A stretch of DNA of 64,000 bases from Labia minor (lineage: Eukaryota; Arthropoda; Insecta; Dermaptera; Spongiphoridae): the NCBI GenBank assembly GCA_963082975.1, contig OY720344.1, positions 85,746,107-85,810,106 on the forward strand, given 5' to 3'. Positions 1 to 12,740 of this stretch are shown here, in pieces. Made by a program: the position numbers and the translations under genes. Within the stretch, counting starts at the first letter, position 1. Each line of letters starts with the position of its first letter. The notes under the pieces were generated by a model. That model was not told the DNA's origin, made no database searches, and worked only from the letters and a program-made list of their open reading frames with translations.

Positions 1-1
1 T

Positions 2-1851
2 CCAGGTATTTTAATTTCTGTATTGTGTGATAGAGTTTCAACAGCCAATTATATCGCTTTGGGAAGCTTTTATCCATATATTCTGCTCAGCGGTATGTAT
101 TATATTTATAGATAAAACATTTCGTAAACTTTCTTTTGACATGAATAGGTAATATATTCGATTTCCATTTTATATAATACTGCACCAACCTATTTAGTCT
201 ATATACAGGGTATTCACAAAGTTCGTGTAACATTACAATTGGTTACATCTACCAACCAAGATATTCACTTGAATAGATTGAATTATGTTGCATATATTAC
301 AAAATTTCCACCCAATAAGTGATCATCTATATTCAATTCACTTGGAATAATTACTAGTTTTACTTAGAATATATGCTTAATATGTTTTAAGAAGGATTTA
401 GCAGTATCCAGAAGACTAATAAAATAAGAGTAAAGAACACAGAGAAATAATTTGTAAATTTTTTAAATAAATTTGTCAAATAATTTAATTAGCTTAACCA
501 TAAATTATTTTAGATACATCATTAAATATCGGATATTAAACATTTGTCATATAGTCTTTTATGTAAGGTTTGTTCATTATAATAAAAAAAAACTATTTTT
601 GTTATGCTTAATTAAAAACGGTATTAAGTACTCGGTAATCTAGACAAAGGGGCAAAAAACAGAGAGAAATGAAAAGTTAATTGAAGTGTGAAATGTTAAA
701 TGAAAGATTAAAAATAGTAAATAGATCATTATCATTTTAAAATACAGATCAACCAAGAGAAGGAGGGGGGAGGTCGTCAAAAAATAGTGTCTGAATTGTA
801 TATTTATATATATATAGAAATATTTTGATCCAGGAAGAGCCATCAAAATAATGTATAAATGTGGAAGGGGGTGGATTGGTGTCTTAGGGTACATTATCTC
901 GATATAGTAATAGGAAGACTTCTTGTTTGGGCTTCTCAATAAAATGGTTTATTTACAAATAAATATATATATACAAATACAAACACTCTAATCATCGCCA
1001 AGAGTCCGCGTCTCAATTTATATCTTCATTCAAAAATTAAAGTAGTGTGATGAATCCGAAAATTCAAATTTTAGATTATAATTGAATATCTCATATTAAA
1101 GTTAAAAATCTATAAATTAGTTATAATCAAACGTTTTAATCTTTTATTTATTATAAATGTTAATAGAGTTATAGTTTTTAAGGTTATTTTGTGTTTTTAT
1201 GAATTATTTATTGAATTTGATTTAATTTTAGAAAAATCATACATATTGTATAACAAAAATTAATATTTGTTTATTTTTAATTTATTTGATAATTTCTATT
1301 TGTAAAATTCAAGTAAATGTATTTATTATGTTTGTAATATTGTATAGAAATGTTTGGAATAGTTATGAACATTTCAGTACTTATTTCTTCCATCAAAAAT
1401 ATTTTTATTTTTAATAGAGATACATAATTGACATTTGAATTAATTAATAAAATAAATATTTTCTGATCTATTTTAGGTTTCTATATGAAAATTAATCCAT
1501 CCAATATAAATTAACGTAATAAATCAATAAATAAAATAAACAAATATTTGATTAAATTGTATGAATTAATTTTATTTTGAAATTTGTAAAATATGAAATT
1601 GATGTGTGGGTTGTGGGTTTGTTTTGTATGTTATTTTAGGTATGATGTGGCCTTATGAAGGTATGCCATATTTTGTCCAAGTGTTAAGTCGTTTCACTCC
1701 AGCGACTTTACCAATTCTCTCGTTTGAGAATATCGTGAAACGTGCTTGGTCAATAGAACGTTTTGATGTCTGGATTGGATTTGTTTCATCCTCCATTTGG
1801 ATTACTATCTATTCCACCCTCTCAATTGTGATGTCGAAATATAAACGATAA
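2..1851 (+). CDS. ABC transporter, ABCG/ABCH-type half transporter, C-terminal end (two exons, 5' partial)
   Basis: This is the 3' end of a gene that enters from the left. Exon one (2-92) encodes a membrane stretch containing LISVLCDRVSTANYIALGS and ends at a donor GTATGT. Exon two (1640-1851) follows an acceptor TTTTAG. The split glycine codon (G|GT) restores the frame into MMWPYEGMPYFVQVLSRF and runs to TAA. The sequence cysteine/glycine-rich turn, then MMWPxEGMP, then a last hydrophobic helix (WIGFVSSSIWITIYSTL) and a short basic tail is typical of the ABC-2 membrane domain of ABCG and arthropod ABCH half transporters, which export lipids or xenobiotics across the plasma membrane. The nucleotide-binding domain must lie upstream, outside the window. 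AATAAA near 1897 is a plausible poly(A) signal. ABCH versus ABCG is not settled from 100 residues. Confidence 0.85.
93..1639 (+). other. Last intron of the ABC transporter gene
   Basis: AT-rich intron between the two recognised coding exons, with a GT donor at 93 and an AG acceptor ending at 1639. No other gene or clear mobile element is visible inside it. Confidence 0.75.
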
Positions 1852-4800
1852 AAAAACAAAGCAAACCAAACAATAAGTATCGCAAAGAAAAACAAAGAAT
1901 AAAACAAATGAACAATTTTTTTTATTTTTTTTATAATTGTTATTTTTCTGAAGTTATTATTTTTATTATATTTACTTCATATTCAATTTCTATAAATATT
2001 GAAACCAAATGATGTTATTTTCTGAAACAAATTCAATGTTTTGAACATTTCAGATTTTGTTTGGATAGTAGAAGAGAGAGAGAAAGAATGGTTTATATTG
2101 ATTTTTATATTACGAGTCATTTATAGTTTATCTATTAATTAAAAAAAGGCATTAGCAATTTAATATAATTTTAAAAATTAAATATTAAATATTATACAAC
2201 TTGTGTAAGAAAAAATGATTATAATTGAGCTTATAATTTCACAAGATACTACAGTTTTAATATCACACAAAACTATTCTAGAAAGATTTATTCTTGATTG
2301 TTAATGAGAATAATTTACTAAAAATTATTGTCATCAGCGAGTTAATTATTGGTTCAGAAAAAAAGGTTTTAACCGATTTGGCACCTTAGAATAAAACAAA
2401 GAATATAAGTTTATAACAATTGGCGCCCTTAAGAATATTGCGCCCAAGGCTGTCGCTTGGGTCGTCTGACCGTTTAGCTTGGTCTTATAATTTGTTTTTC
2501 ACTGCTGTTATTTTCCAATAATTTTTTTCTTGGTAATTTAATAATTTATTTGAGAAGTACATAATATATTATATATTACACTTTTTTTTAATTTCAATAA
2601 AAATTCTAGGAAAAAAATACAGAGAAATAACTCAATATTAATTTGTATAAATATAAAAAAGGACTAAAATAATATTTAATATTCAATTGTACTTACACCG
2701 TTTTTAATATTGTAAATAAAATTAATGTATATTAAATAAAAATATTGTCGTATATATTTTTAATAAATATAAATCATACATGTAAATGATCTACTATATT
2801 AATTTATAAATTCTACTTATAATGACTTACAGATGTTAATCATTTCCTTCAAGCAGAGACGTACCAAAGATCAAAAATTGGGGGAGGGGGGAAGTCATGA
2901 TCGTTCAGGTTTATCAATTCAAAAGTACAATGCTTCAAACAACACGATCTATTCTCAAACGATACAAATGAAACTAATTTATAAGAAAGAAAAAAAAACA
3001 TTATCAAAAATAACTTTGCAAAAAAAATGATAAATCCAAATTATATGTCTAATGTCTTTTTATAGAATATATTTTAACTGACAATTATTTAAATAAATAT
3101 TCAATTAATAATATTTGAATAAAATATCTAATGTGATATCATGTGATTTGATATAATAAGTAGATATTTTTTTTCTAATGATTAATTAATATTAAAAATA
3201 AAAAAAGATTTTTCAAAACTTTTCTTAAATTTTCTTATCTTAAACTTACTATCAAATATTTATTAAAATTAAGTCAATGATTATGAATTCTACAATTTAC
3301 ACTGTCAATTTAATTACAAAGTAAATTTAAATTTTAATTAAATCATTTCTTTGTCAAGAAAACTAAGAATAAATAAGGCAACAATTTATTACTTTAAATA
3401 ATTAAGCTTTACACCAACTATTAATATATACTTTTATACACATATATATGTTATATATCATATGTAATTTAGCTATGTATATTTATAACATAGATAGAAT
3501 TCTCGTATTTTTGATAATACATAAATATTAAATTGTCAAATAAAATTGATTTTTAAATTTTAATGACCAAAATAACTTTAACTTGTAAAAAAAGATAAAT
3601 AAACATAGTTTTTTATATTTATAATAATGTAAAATTAAATAAAACAATTTCTGATGTGATGTTTTTTAACTAGAAATAAAAAAATAAAAACGAATGTAGT
3701 TTCATAATTGTTAGATTATTTTATTTTAGAGATTTTTTTTCTTTTTGTATGAAATGTTTAATTTTAACAAATATAATTAAAAAAGTTTTTATTTTTTTAA
3801 TTAATTATTAGTAATAATGAAACCCCTTAGACATAATTTAGAACATTATTTTTATTATATCTTTTAAATTGCAATAATATTTTTATTTTGAATATTTTAA
3901 TCATTTTTTTATTTGATTTACTTTAAATAAATTTATTTTTATCCCAAAATTTATTTTTATAAATAGAGATGTTCTCACATGTAAAATTAAACTAATTTAT
4001 TACTTACTTAAAAAAATAATTTTTTTTATTCATTTTTTATATTAATAATAATTATTAATAAATGATAGGAATAACATTTGTAATTAAATCTAATGATTAT
4101 TAGTTAGGTAAAATAGTTTATTATCATATTAATGTTCTCAGTAAGGTATTTATTATCAATTCAATTCCTTCATTTTATATTATTTATTTAATTACAATTT
4201 CTATTTATAAAAAATTTACCTGTATTTTTATTATAAACCACAAAATAACAATTTAATTTATATTTAATTATATATATTAGATATAAAAGTTTCATTACTA
4301 TAATATATAAATGAAAATTAATTATCAAAGAAACAGAAAATTATATTTTGTATAACTATATATGATTTATTGGTTGCATAAATTTAAGGCGAAATACTTT
4401 TCATATATTTATATTTATAGATTTAGATAATTAAACATTTATTTTTATAATATATACATAAATTAAAATTTAATAATAATAGTTTAGTAATTAATAGTTA
4501 TTTAAAAGTATATATATATATAGTAAAAGTAATTTAATTTTTCCCTCCAATAATATATTATTATAAGCCATAATATTTATCAAATTTTGTTGATCACCTT
4601 CATGAAATGATGATTTTTCAAAAAAAGTGTTGTTATTATATTATATTAAATTATCTCTTACCTTTTAATTCAATGTTGACTGTCATTTGACACGTTGAAT
4701 CCATCCCTTAAGTCATTTTATAAACTCCGCCAAGAATAGGAATAATTCTAAGCAACCAAATAGCAAAAATGTTACATTCCACTTTAACAAAAAAAGATAT

Positions 4801-5472
4801 AATGAACCTCTCTCTCTATATATATAATTATTAAATATAAATGATATGAATCTTGGTTGAAAAAAAATTTAAAGGGATTTTATTTCATAAATTCACTTAA
4901 AGGGCGAATAGGTATTGACTGACTAGAGGTTGGAGAGGGCATGCGCAATACATATGTAGATCAATTCAAATACTTTAAATTTATCTTTAAATAAAAAAAT
5001 GATGAAAAAAATTAAAAATTATAAAAAAATCAGATATATAATATATAAAGATATATAAATAATACTTTTAAAATATTTAAAATGATTTGATTATTTATGA
5101 AAATAGTATAACATTTTATATAATTATTTTAATATTCAATTCACAGAAAAAAGGTTATAGTAAAATTGGTATTAAATTTTTATCCTATTTTTTATAAATA
5201 CTTAAATAGATCCAATAAACTGTTAATATATTAATTCAAATTTAATATTTCATATTGACTTTTAATGAAATTGAAAAAAAATATTTTAATTAAATACTTA
5301 ATAGATATTTATTTATTTAAAAATAATATATAAATAAATTTGCATATAATTTATAAGATAATTTTAAATAATAAAATCCGGATTATTAATAAATTAATTA
5401 ATAATATTTAATGATTATAATTAAAATTTTATATGTATATATATATAATACAAAAAATATACAACGTTTCGA
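1852..5472. other. AT-rich intergenic sequence, no gene seen
   Basis: Very AT-rich sequence downstream of the ABC gene. The only higher-complexity patches are about 2375-2480 (GGCGCCCTTAAGAATATTGCG, perhaps a worn transposon end) and 2830-2960. A single worn segment near 4680-4960 is also more balanced in composition. No open frame resembles a protein family. Confidence 0.6.
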
Positions 5473-7405
5473 TTACAATAAAATATTAATATGTGTTATT
5501 ATTTACAAAAATCCCTTATAAATAAACATAACCACCAAAGCTTTAATAGTTTATTGAAAATATATAGACATATTACCTTCTATCGCATATCTTCGAAGTA
5601 ATTCTAAAATTTTTTATTTTGAATATTCCTATAAATCTGGTCAATTTCTTTCTAAAATTTCGTATATTATAATATAAAATAAAATTTTATAAATGTAACA
5701 AATCCTTTTTACATTTATTAATTCTTTTTTAAGAACCGAAGTTTATGTTTTAATGTATTTTTATGCAATTTGAATTTTATGATATTGTGTAAAATTAAAT
5801 TTCTATATAAAATTCTTAATATCTATGGTAAAGAGTTAATGATTTTATTAAAATATTAAAATAAATTATATTGACCCAAGTTTAATTTAATGCCATAAGA
5901 TAAAAGGAGTATATGAATCCGAATAAGAATATATAAATAAATCATTCTTTTTTTTCTTTCTTTTTTTGGGACTTTGTATGTTTATTTTTATTTTTAAATT
6001 TCAAATACCATGTAGAAGAAAAGTCCTATATTTACATACTACAGTAACGATAATCTTTTCTCCTTTTCATGAATAGGGAAATATGGGTATTCACTTGTTA
6101 AATATTTAATAATTCAAAATTCCAAACCAGTGGATCGTGATATCCAGTGGGAGGGGAACGCGGGGGAACGACGTTCCCTTACCTTTTTTCAGAACCGGAA
6201 CGCGATCCAGTACTTTTTCATATTCCGACAACTCCCACTTAAATCTACTGTTAGAATTTCTTTTTTTTTGTTCGTGAAAATTTTGTATAGTAAGAATAAA
6301 AAAAAAAAAACTTTATGGAAAAAAATAGTTTGCTGAAAATAGGACGATTTTTGTTCCCACTATGCGTTCCCCTATTCCTTATTTTACTAATACATCACTG
6401 ATGATATTATTGACGAAACATTTTAAAAAGATAAAATAAAAACATTTCATTAAAGGAAATTAAATGTAAATCGTAAAGAATATTATAAAAAATTGTGTAA
6501 TTTTTTTTTATTAATAGAATTTTCATCAGGAACAAATTCAAATAAATTTTGATTAAAAATTTAATTAATCACTTGTTTTATTCTTAATAACACGATTAAA
6601 ATTATTCCTTTTTTCCTCTATTAATTATAAGTCCTCTTAACCTCTAATAGAGGTCCTCTATCCACATCTGGTAACATTGGTAATGATTCTTTTTCATATT
6701 TTCATTAATCAAACAATTCAATATTTTACACTTAAATTCAGAAATATTAGTGTATCAAAAATTTCCTATTTCCCATTCACATACAATTTGGTTTTCTCTA
6801 TTTATCTATAACCTCCCAAAATATAGGTCGAGTATTAAAAGATTCTAGTTCAGGATCCTTTAATTAATAGTAAACTAGTTTGCAATTCTAGCTACTTCTA
6901 AAGTTTGTGCCACTAACTTCGAACTAATTAGAGTGAAGTAAATTGCTCTATTTCATAGCCTTGTAAAAGTAGTAAAGTCCGTCTATCAATTTTCAATAAA
7001 AACAAAGAATATTTAAACCTTCTTAAGTTCCTTATCAAAGTTTTAAAGAATTAATTATTTTTTGATGAAGGTTTTTAGATAAAATAAAGAAAAAATTGCA
7101 TTCAATGTCTTTTCTTTTTGGAAATTTCTCATTAAAAAATTTAATAAAAATATATTTTTCAAGAGAAAAATATTTTATTTTAAAGATTTTTCTTGACTTG
7201 GTCTACTTTAATTTTGTGAAAAAAATAAATATATGATATATATGGAAATTATCAATATCTATATATATATATAATACCGCTATAATTATAAATATTTGCA
7301 AGTCATCAGTTGTACCCATGTATAAAAAATAAGTTTAACACACTGATTTGTTTATTTTTTTACTATCGCGCCAGAGGTAGTATATCATGAATATTTTGAT
7401 GTTTT
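5473..7405 (+). repeat. Left arm of a ~1 kb inverted repeat (interrupted)
   Basis: Sequence 5473-6010 plus about 6890-7405 matches the reverse complement of 14391-15413 almost base for base; examples are the shared tracts around CCAAGTTTAATTTAATGCC and TCGCGCCAGAGGTAGTAT. The left arm holds about 880 bases (6011-6890) that the right arm lacks. CCA stands at both edges of the extra segment, which fits a 3-bp target duplication or a microhomology deletion in the other arm. These are either two opposite copies of one interspersed repeat or an inverted duplication. The outer end shares its motif (ACCACCAAAGCTTTAATAG) with 15340 and 19590, which favours a repeat family. Confidence 0.75.
6128..6400. 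mobile_element. Possible worn MITE with CAGTG ends
   Basis: The segment begins CAGTGG and ends CACTG. The tract AGGGGAACGC near the left end has an inverted partner GCGTTCCCCT near the right end. The ends are hAT-like, but no target-site duplication is recognisable. It lies in the part of the left inverted-repeat arm that is absent from the right arm. A 68-codon open frame here is not convincing coding sequence. Confidence 0.4.
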
Positions 7406-8055
7406 TATATATTTTGAAGGTCCCTGAGTCATTTTCACTAAGGTTGAGAAAAATGTCTATGTGTGTGTGTATGTAGACAAGATTACGCGAAAACGGTTTG
7501 AGCTAGAATATCTACTTTTGAGAAATGTAGCTAATCCGGAAGAGGGTCATTACCTACCAACTTTTTATATTTTCTTCTAAAGCAGAGGTTCCCAACGTGG
7601 TCTATATCGACCCCTAGGGCAATAAGGCTCTAAAAAATAGGAAAATTTTTTTTTAAAAAAAATCAAAATCATTTAAGGGAGTCTAGGCAAAACCCAAAAA
7701 ACATGGCAAGGGGTCTACGACACAAAAAAGTTTAGGAACTTATGCTCTAAAGTGACCGTAAAAATAAAGATATATGTTTGATAGTTTTACACATGATTAA
7801 AAATCGTATAAAACTGCTATATATAGAATTTCAGCTTGATCGAATCGCTGTTAAAAAACACTGCAAATCTCACGCGCCAACACGTGACGTGGTGCCATCA
7901 ACAAAGAGCCAAACATGCGCTGGTTTAAGAAATATTATCTATTAATTTTAATTTATAATTAATAATTAATTTAATTTAATTTAAATATAATATATTATGT
8001 TATTTAATCCATTGCAAATTGTTAGATAGTTGAATGGAGACACTCCAGCTTATTT
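7366..8055 (+). repeat. Interspersed repeat family B, copy 1
   Basis: Recurring unit. One end reads CGCGCCAGAGGTAGTAT, followed by TTGATGTTTTTATATATTTTG, CATTTTCACTAAGGTTGAG, a variable GT-rich run, ATATATAGAATTTCAGC and CGCCAACACGTGACGTGG. An AT tract follows, then a block like GAATGGAGACACTCCA. The same blocks recur at 8.9-9.3, 41.2, 43.1-43.7 and 48.2-48.7 kb in both orientations. No protein is encoded. The class is unknown; a non-autonomous element is likely. This copy is split by a small hAT MITE. Confidence 0.8.
7583..7744. mobile_element. hAT-type MITE nested in repeat family B
   Basis: A 162-bp element beginning CAGAGGTTCCCAAC and ending GTTTAGGAACTTATG, so its ends are inverted repeats of hAT type. 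It is flanked by 8-bp duplications, TTCTAAAG on the left and CTCTAAAG on the right (7 of 8 identical). The other family B copies lack it, which shows it inserted into an existing copy. It has no coding capacity. Confidence 0.8.
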
Positions 8056-8605
8056 TTATTTTCATTCAGGAATCATTTAGTCTATTAAGCATTAATTATT
8101 AACCTTTCAGTATTCATAACCCAATTTCCAATCATAATTTTCATCCCGCCCACACTTAGCATAAAATGTATACAACAATAATGTAAATTTGGATTATGTT
8201 TTTAAATTATTTTTAACTAATTCCCAAAACAATATTTTTTCTATTTGTATGTGTCCATTACTTTCAATCAATAAATCAATATTTTTAAATAATATTTTCT
8301 CTTCAATATTCTCTGGTGTGCTCGCACCTCATTAGACGCTCATATTAGATCTTTCAATATCATTTATCACCACTTAAAAGGAATAAGAAATAATAAATAG
8401 TATATGTATATATAAAGGATAAAGAAATTACTAGAAAAATACTAATGAAATTAATTTAATAAAACCACCTGAAAGGATAAAAAACATGCTTTCTCCTATA
8501 AGAGAACATTAATATTTAAACCGCTTTATTAATTAATTTTAATTAAATCGGTTTAAAACGCTAATAATAAACATAATAATTACGAGTTTTAATCTTATGT
8601 TTCAC

Positions 8606-8641
<36 letters not shown>

Positions 8642-8870
8642 TATTGTATAATATACCTAGGGGTGCATCCTTAATATTCCATTCTCCTTCTCACTCTCTG
8701 GCCCTAATCATTCAACGTTCATGGAAAATGCTTTTAAATTGTCAACGGAAATTAAGTGATAAGACTCGCTTTTATTAAATCCAATTATTCCATTAAGCTA
8801 CTCTTCTAAAGAACTTCCTACTATAGGAGAGGTCCAAACAGACACAATATTATTTATATAGATAATATTA
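8056..8870. other. AT-rich intergenic sequence with (TA)n
   Basis: No gene seen. A TA dinucleotide run lies at about 8610-8642. Confidence 0.5.
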
Positions 8871-8884
8871 AATTTTTGAACATA

Positions 8885-9325
8885 GCTTCAATTTTATTTA
8901 TTTAAATAAAAATGAATTGGATTAAATAACATAATATATTCAATCAAGCTGAAATTCTATATATAGTAGTTTTATACAATTTTTAATCATGTGAAAAATT
9001 ATCAAACATATATCTTTATTTTTACGGTCACTTGAGAGGAAAATAAATCAAAACGTTGTAGGTAATGACCATCTTAGGGTTGAGCTACATTTCTCAAAAG
9101 TTGATAGAAAACTACGAATTTTGAACCATGTACCAAATTTCATGATACTAGCCCAAATCGTTTTTGCGTAATCTTGTCTACACATACATACATACATACA
9201 CACACATATATATACATACACACACACAGACATTTTTCTCAACCTTAGTGAAAATAATTCAGGAACCTTCAAAACGTAAAAAACATCAAAATCTCAACAT
9301 CGAAAATTTTCGTGATCGCAATACT
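8885..9325 (-). repeat. Interspersed repeat family B, copy 2 (reverse)
   Basis: Same blocks as copy 1, read on the opposite strand: GCTGAAATTCTATATATAG, TTTACGGTCACTTGAGAGG, a CACACATACATA-type microsatellite, CTCAACCTTAGTGAAAAT and GATTTTCGATG-like sequence near 9300. The open frame on its minus strand (9048-9272) is a by-product of the microsatellite. Confidence 0.75.
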
Positions 9326-10866
9326 ATCTCTGACGAAAAATAGACAACGAATTAAAAAAATCTTTTAATTAAAATAAAAATAATACTTTGTATATAATAA
9401 TTATTTTTATAGATATTTCTGTTTTTTATTTAAGAAATGAAAGACATTTTTGTTTTATATATGAATTAATTGTTATTTATTCAATTACATATTAATTTTT
9501 TGATGAATTCTCAACTTTAAGTTTCATTGCTCATGACTTAAACATGCGAGATTAGATTTTTTTGTATAAGTTTGTTTATAAAATTAATTTTATATTTAAA
9601 ATTACTTTAAATTTTAGTATTAAATTTATTTATTATTTGTAAATTATTTATTTAAATTTATCTTTATTTGAATAATCATCTAAATTAGATATCAATCAAA
9701 AAATATTTTCATAATCAAAAATTTTCAAAACAAAAACAAATTTTAAATATATAAGTAAATTATATTTTACTAGATATCAATTAAACTTAGAAAGAAAATT
9801 AAATTAAGGTTTACAACAACAATAACAATCAACAACTTGATCATTGTATTCCGCTTTTCGTAAATCCGGTTCATGTCTTAAAGCAAATGAGATACAAGCA
9901 TATATATAGGAATGGGATGTTGTTGAGTGAGGGAGAAGGGTAAGTAAGTAAGATTTTAAGCGTAAGTGGTAAAAGAAAATTTGTTTGTCTAATCAAATTT
10001 ACTCTAATATTATTAAATTAAAATTGAAACAACATACAAAAAAAAAATTAACAAAACAAAAAGAAGAAATTATGGAAAGATTAAAAACAGGCTGGAGAAA
10101 AAATTAAAAGATTAAAAGTAAAAGAAACAACAACCATCTTTGGGCTAAAGAATAATTAAACTTTATAAAAAATTAATAAATTGATTCATAAAACAAATCC
10201 CTTTAGGAATTTGTATTGTAAATAGAAAAACACAATAATAAAAATATAATATTTACATTCAATTTTATCTACAATTATATATTTATGTATTAGGATATAT
10301 AAAAAGTAGTAGATGCTGATGATTTTTACCCCCCTAACCCAAACAAACAACTGCTTATACGGTGACATTTCATCTTTTAGATAATTTTCTGTGAAAAAAT
10401 ATTTTTTGTTTTGAAAATAAGTAAATATCTGAATATATACGATGCTTTTAACTTAAAAAAGATAAAACATATCGAAATAGTTTTTGAAAGGTAAGTTGAT
10501 AATATTGTGAGTGAACGAAAATCTAAGGAGTTCAGAATTTTGGTGACAAAGATGCACTTCGCTCTAGTCGGAGTCAGGTGAAATTTTTCAACTAGTGGAG
10601 TAAGACCTGCAGGAAATTGCAGGGACTGCAAACAAATAACGTGACAGTTTGGAATCATTTGAAAAGACCTGGTAGAAAAATAAGCTCGATATTTCGCAAG
10701 CTTATTATATGGCTCATTATCATATTATTATTATTATTTCAATGTTTCTAAAAAAAGGGTAAAATGTTTTTGTGATCAGGTTCTTAAACATTTTCGATTT
10801 TTTTTTCCAATTTTTTCAATATGGTTACTATATAATGTGAGTATTTATGAAATTAGATTATTACAA
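9326..10866. other. AT-rich intergenic sequence, no gene seen
   Basis: A higher-complexity stretch at 10490-10660 includes the small palindrome CCTGCAGGAAATTGCAGG, but it matches no family I recognise. The 60- and 93-codon open frames here do not look coding. Confidence 0.5.
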
Positions 10867-10869
10867 AAA

Positions 10870-10945
10870 TTAAGGGGGGGGGGGGTGCAAGAATTTTTTT
10901 TAAAAAAAGGGGGCGCCAGTTCAGAAAGGTTGGAAACCACTGGCT
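10870..10945. mobile_element. Fragment of a hAT-like MITE end
   Basis: A G-run and GGGGGCGCC followed by GGTTGGAAACCACTGG, the usual look of a hAT-type inverted end. No partner end was found, so this is a remnant only. Confidence 0.35.
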
Positions 10946-10966
10946 TAGAATGAAATGATAAGGATT

Positions 10967-11096
10967 TTTAGCGACTGACTATAGTAAGGGAGGTATTGTT
11001 TTCACACCAAATTTCACATGTGGAGATTTTTTCATATCTCACTGAATCATGCATTTTCTTAACAGAAAAAAGTATTTTTAGCATGTCTGTCCGTAG
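10967..11096 (+). repeat. Interspersed repeat family A, 5' fragment
   Basis: Matches the start of the full copies at 57.3 and 59.8 kb: GACTATAGTAAGGGAGGT, TTTCACACCAAATTTCACATG, AACAGAAAAAAGTATTTTTAG and CATGTCTGTCCG, then stops. Confidence 0.8.
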
Positions 11097-11346
11097 TTTT
11101 TATATTACCAAATTATCATTAGCTGTTTAATTAAACATTATAAATTAAATTAGAAAAGTAAAGGAAACAATGTAAACTTTAGCTTTGAAGTACATTTTAT
11201 CTGTAATATTTTGTTTAACAACGAATGTACTATATTGCACAATTTTGTTATAAATCTTATTGCTTATAAAATTCAACTGCATTCAACTAACATTTACAAT
11301 TTCAAATAAGGGAAATGTACATTGAATTCACAATGACCATGTCGTT

Positions 11347-11706
11347 TTGGTAAATGTGAGCATACGTGGTAAAACGGATCCCAAAAATTTGATTTGCGTT
11401 GTTTTGTCTAGAGATGACGATAAAAATTTATATAAATTAGGAACTAAACAGGGAATTTTAAAACAATCTTATTCTAGGCATGAATTCGCCATTTGTGAAC
11501 AAAAGTTTATATCATACGAAGATGTTCCTCAAGATGTTGAGAAATCGGTAAGAGAAATTATAGGAATGCAGTCCCTTACTGGTGGCCAAGGTTTTAAAAG
11601 ATGCATCTGTAAAGGAACATGTTCCTCAAAAAAATGCAGTTGTAAAAATGCTGGAATATTATGTAATTCCAAGTGCCACAATAGCAATTCTTGCTCAAAT
11701 AAATAG
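11347..11706 (+). pseudogene. KRBA2-like integrase protein, C-terminal part
   Basis: Open frame of 119 codons with no convincing ATG; it begins inside a longer protein. Residues 10-50 (DPKNLICVVLSRDDD, then YSRHEFAICEQ) and the tail SLTGGQGFKRC followed by a dense cysteine cluster (CICKGTCSSKKCSCKNAG, CNSKCH, CSNK) match the carboxy end of the KRBA2-like integrase proteins spread through animal genomes. The cysteine cluster probably binds zinc. In that family the integrase core lies upstream; it is absent here, so the copy cannot act alone. KRBA2-like genes descend from transposons with a gypsy-type integrase. The tail is still open and well conserved, so the loss is not very old. It is not a host gene as far as the window shows. 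Confidence 0.7.
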
Positions 11707-12054
11707 CACTTTCTTCATTATGAAATTTCTATATGTCCCTTTATAATTTTATAAAATTTAACTGTTATAATAAAAAAAAGTATGTTAATATTATAATTAT
11801 TTGTTTGATTCCGATCGTATTGGTCCTAAAAAACTAGGACGAAAATAGTATTTATGAATATTGGGATCATAAGCTACGACATATTATATGTAATAAGTAT
11901 GTTTTGTTTCTCATTCACATTTTTGAATTAAAATAATTTTCGTTATTAAAGCTTTTTGTATTATGTTTATTTAAATAAAATTTTTTTTACTGCAACAACA
12001 TTTTTAATTTACTTGTATTCTACCTTTCCTTAAAATACGAAGGTAAGAGTATAC

Positions 12055-12588
12055 TGTAGACAGAAAGTCCTCTGTTCCCCCCCTACAAACACCTCAACTA
12101 ATTCTAGGAATGGCCCAGAAGGAATGGGTAAGGGGTCTATTGTGTTGCACCCATATAAAAGGCCAGAAGGCTAGTGTGAAGGAACAGTTAGTGTACACTG
12201 ATAATTACTGAAGCATCCTTAATAAGATCTCGCTCTGTATCGTCAGCCTGCTACAAGAGGTTATCCTACTTCAGAGTCAATAAGCCAGGGTGAATCCAAG
12301 CTAATCGAGGTCTTCCGATCTCAAGAAACCCACGAGACACCTTCCAGCACATCTACTTAGCGGCCCAGATAAGTGAAACAGTCCACTCTTCAATACACAA
12401 TTTAATGCTAGCTGACACTTAAAACAACTTTAGTATTAATAATAGTAATTGATCTTAATTAATAACAATTGATATTTTCTGTAATTTTATTGAAGCCAGA
12501 GTGCTAACTAGTGTATAATAAATTTAGAATAAGTATTTAAATATTTTATTTTATTTTCCCCTTCCTGATTATCCTGTTGGATACTACA
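12055..12588 (+). repeat. Solo LTR of an LTR retrotransposon (fossil)
   Basis: 534 bp beginning TGTAGACAG and ending GATACTACA, flanked on both sides by the 4-bp duplication ATAC (12051-12054 and 12589-12592). Inside are a TATA box (CCATATAAAAGGCC, about 12151) and a downstream AATAAA near 12520, in the order expected of U3-R-U5. No internal region is present, so it is a solo LTR left by recombination. It lies inside the Ginger-like remnant and is therefore younger than it. Family is uncertain; 4-bp duplications are common in Ty3-like elements. Confidence 0.75.
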
Positions 12589-12740
12589 ATACATTTACCA
12601 AAACGTAAAGGCAGGTGTACACATTTGCCGGGAAATGTACATATAAATTATATTCAGTTTACTTATACCTAACTTTTGTTACAGTAAATGTACACTCTTG
12701 GGAAATGTATACATTTTCCGGTAAATGTGTACATATATAT

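Larger units (their letters stand above)
11330..12735 (+). mobile_element. Ginger/KRBA2-like transposon remnant (3' portion), split by a solo LTR
   Basis: The left part holds the C-terminal coding end described separately. The right part (12593-12735) is rich in related short motifs: GCCGGGAAATGTACAT, CTTGGGAAATGTATACATTT and TTCCGGTAAATGTGTACA. The last motif lies next to plain TA repeats and may be the terminal inverted repeat (ends in TACA, the mirror of a TGTA start). The 5' two-thirds, including the integrase core, are missing. A solo LTR sits between the two parts. Assignment to Ginger is an inference from the KRBA2-like protein tail; the end position is approximate. Confidence 0.5.

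Noticed and set aside
9048-9272. Protein-coding gene
   Set aside because: The frame lies in repeat family B and its Tyr/Val/Cys-rich middle is a translated microsatellite.
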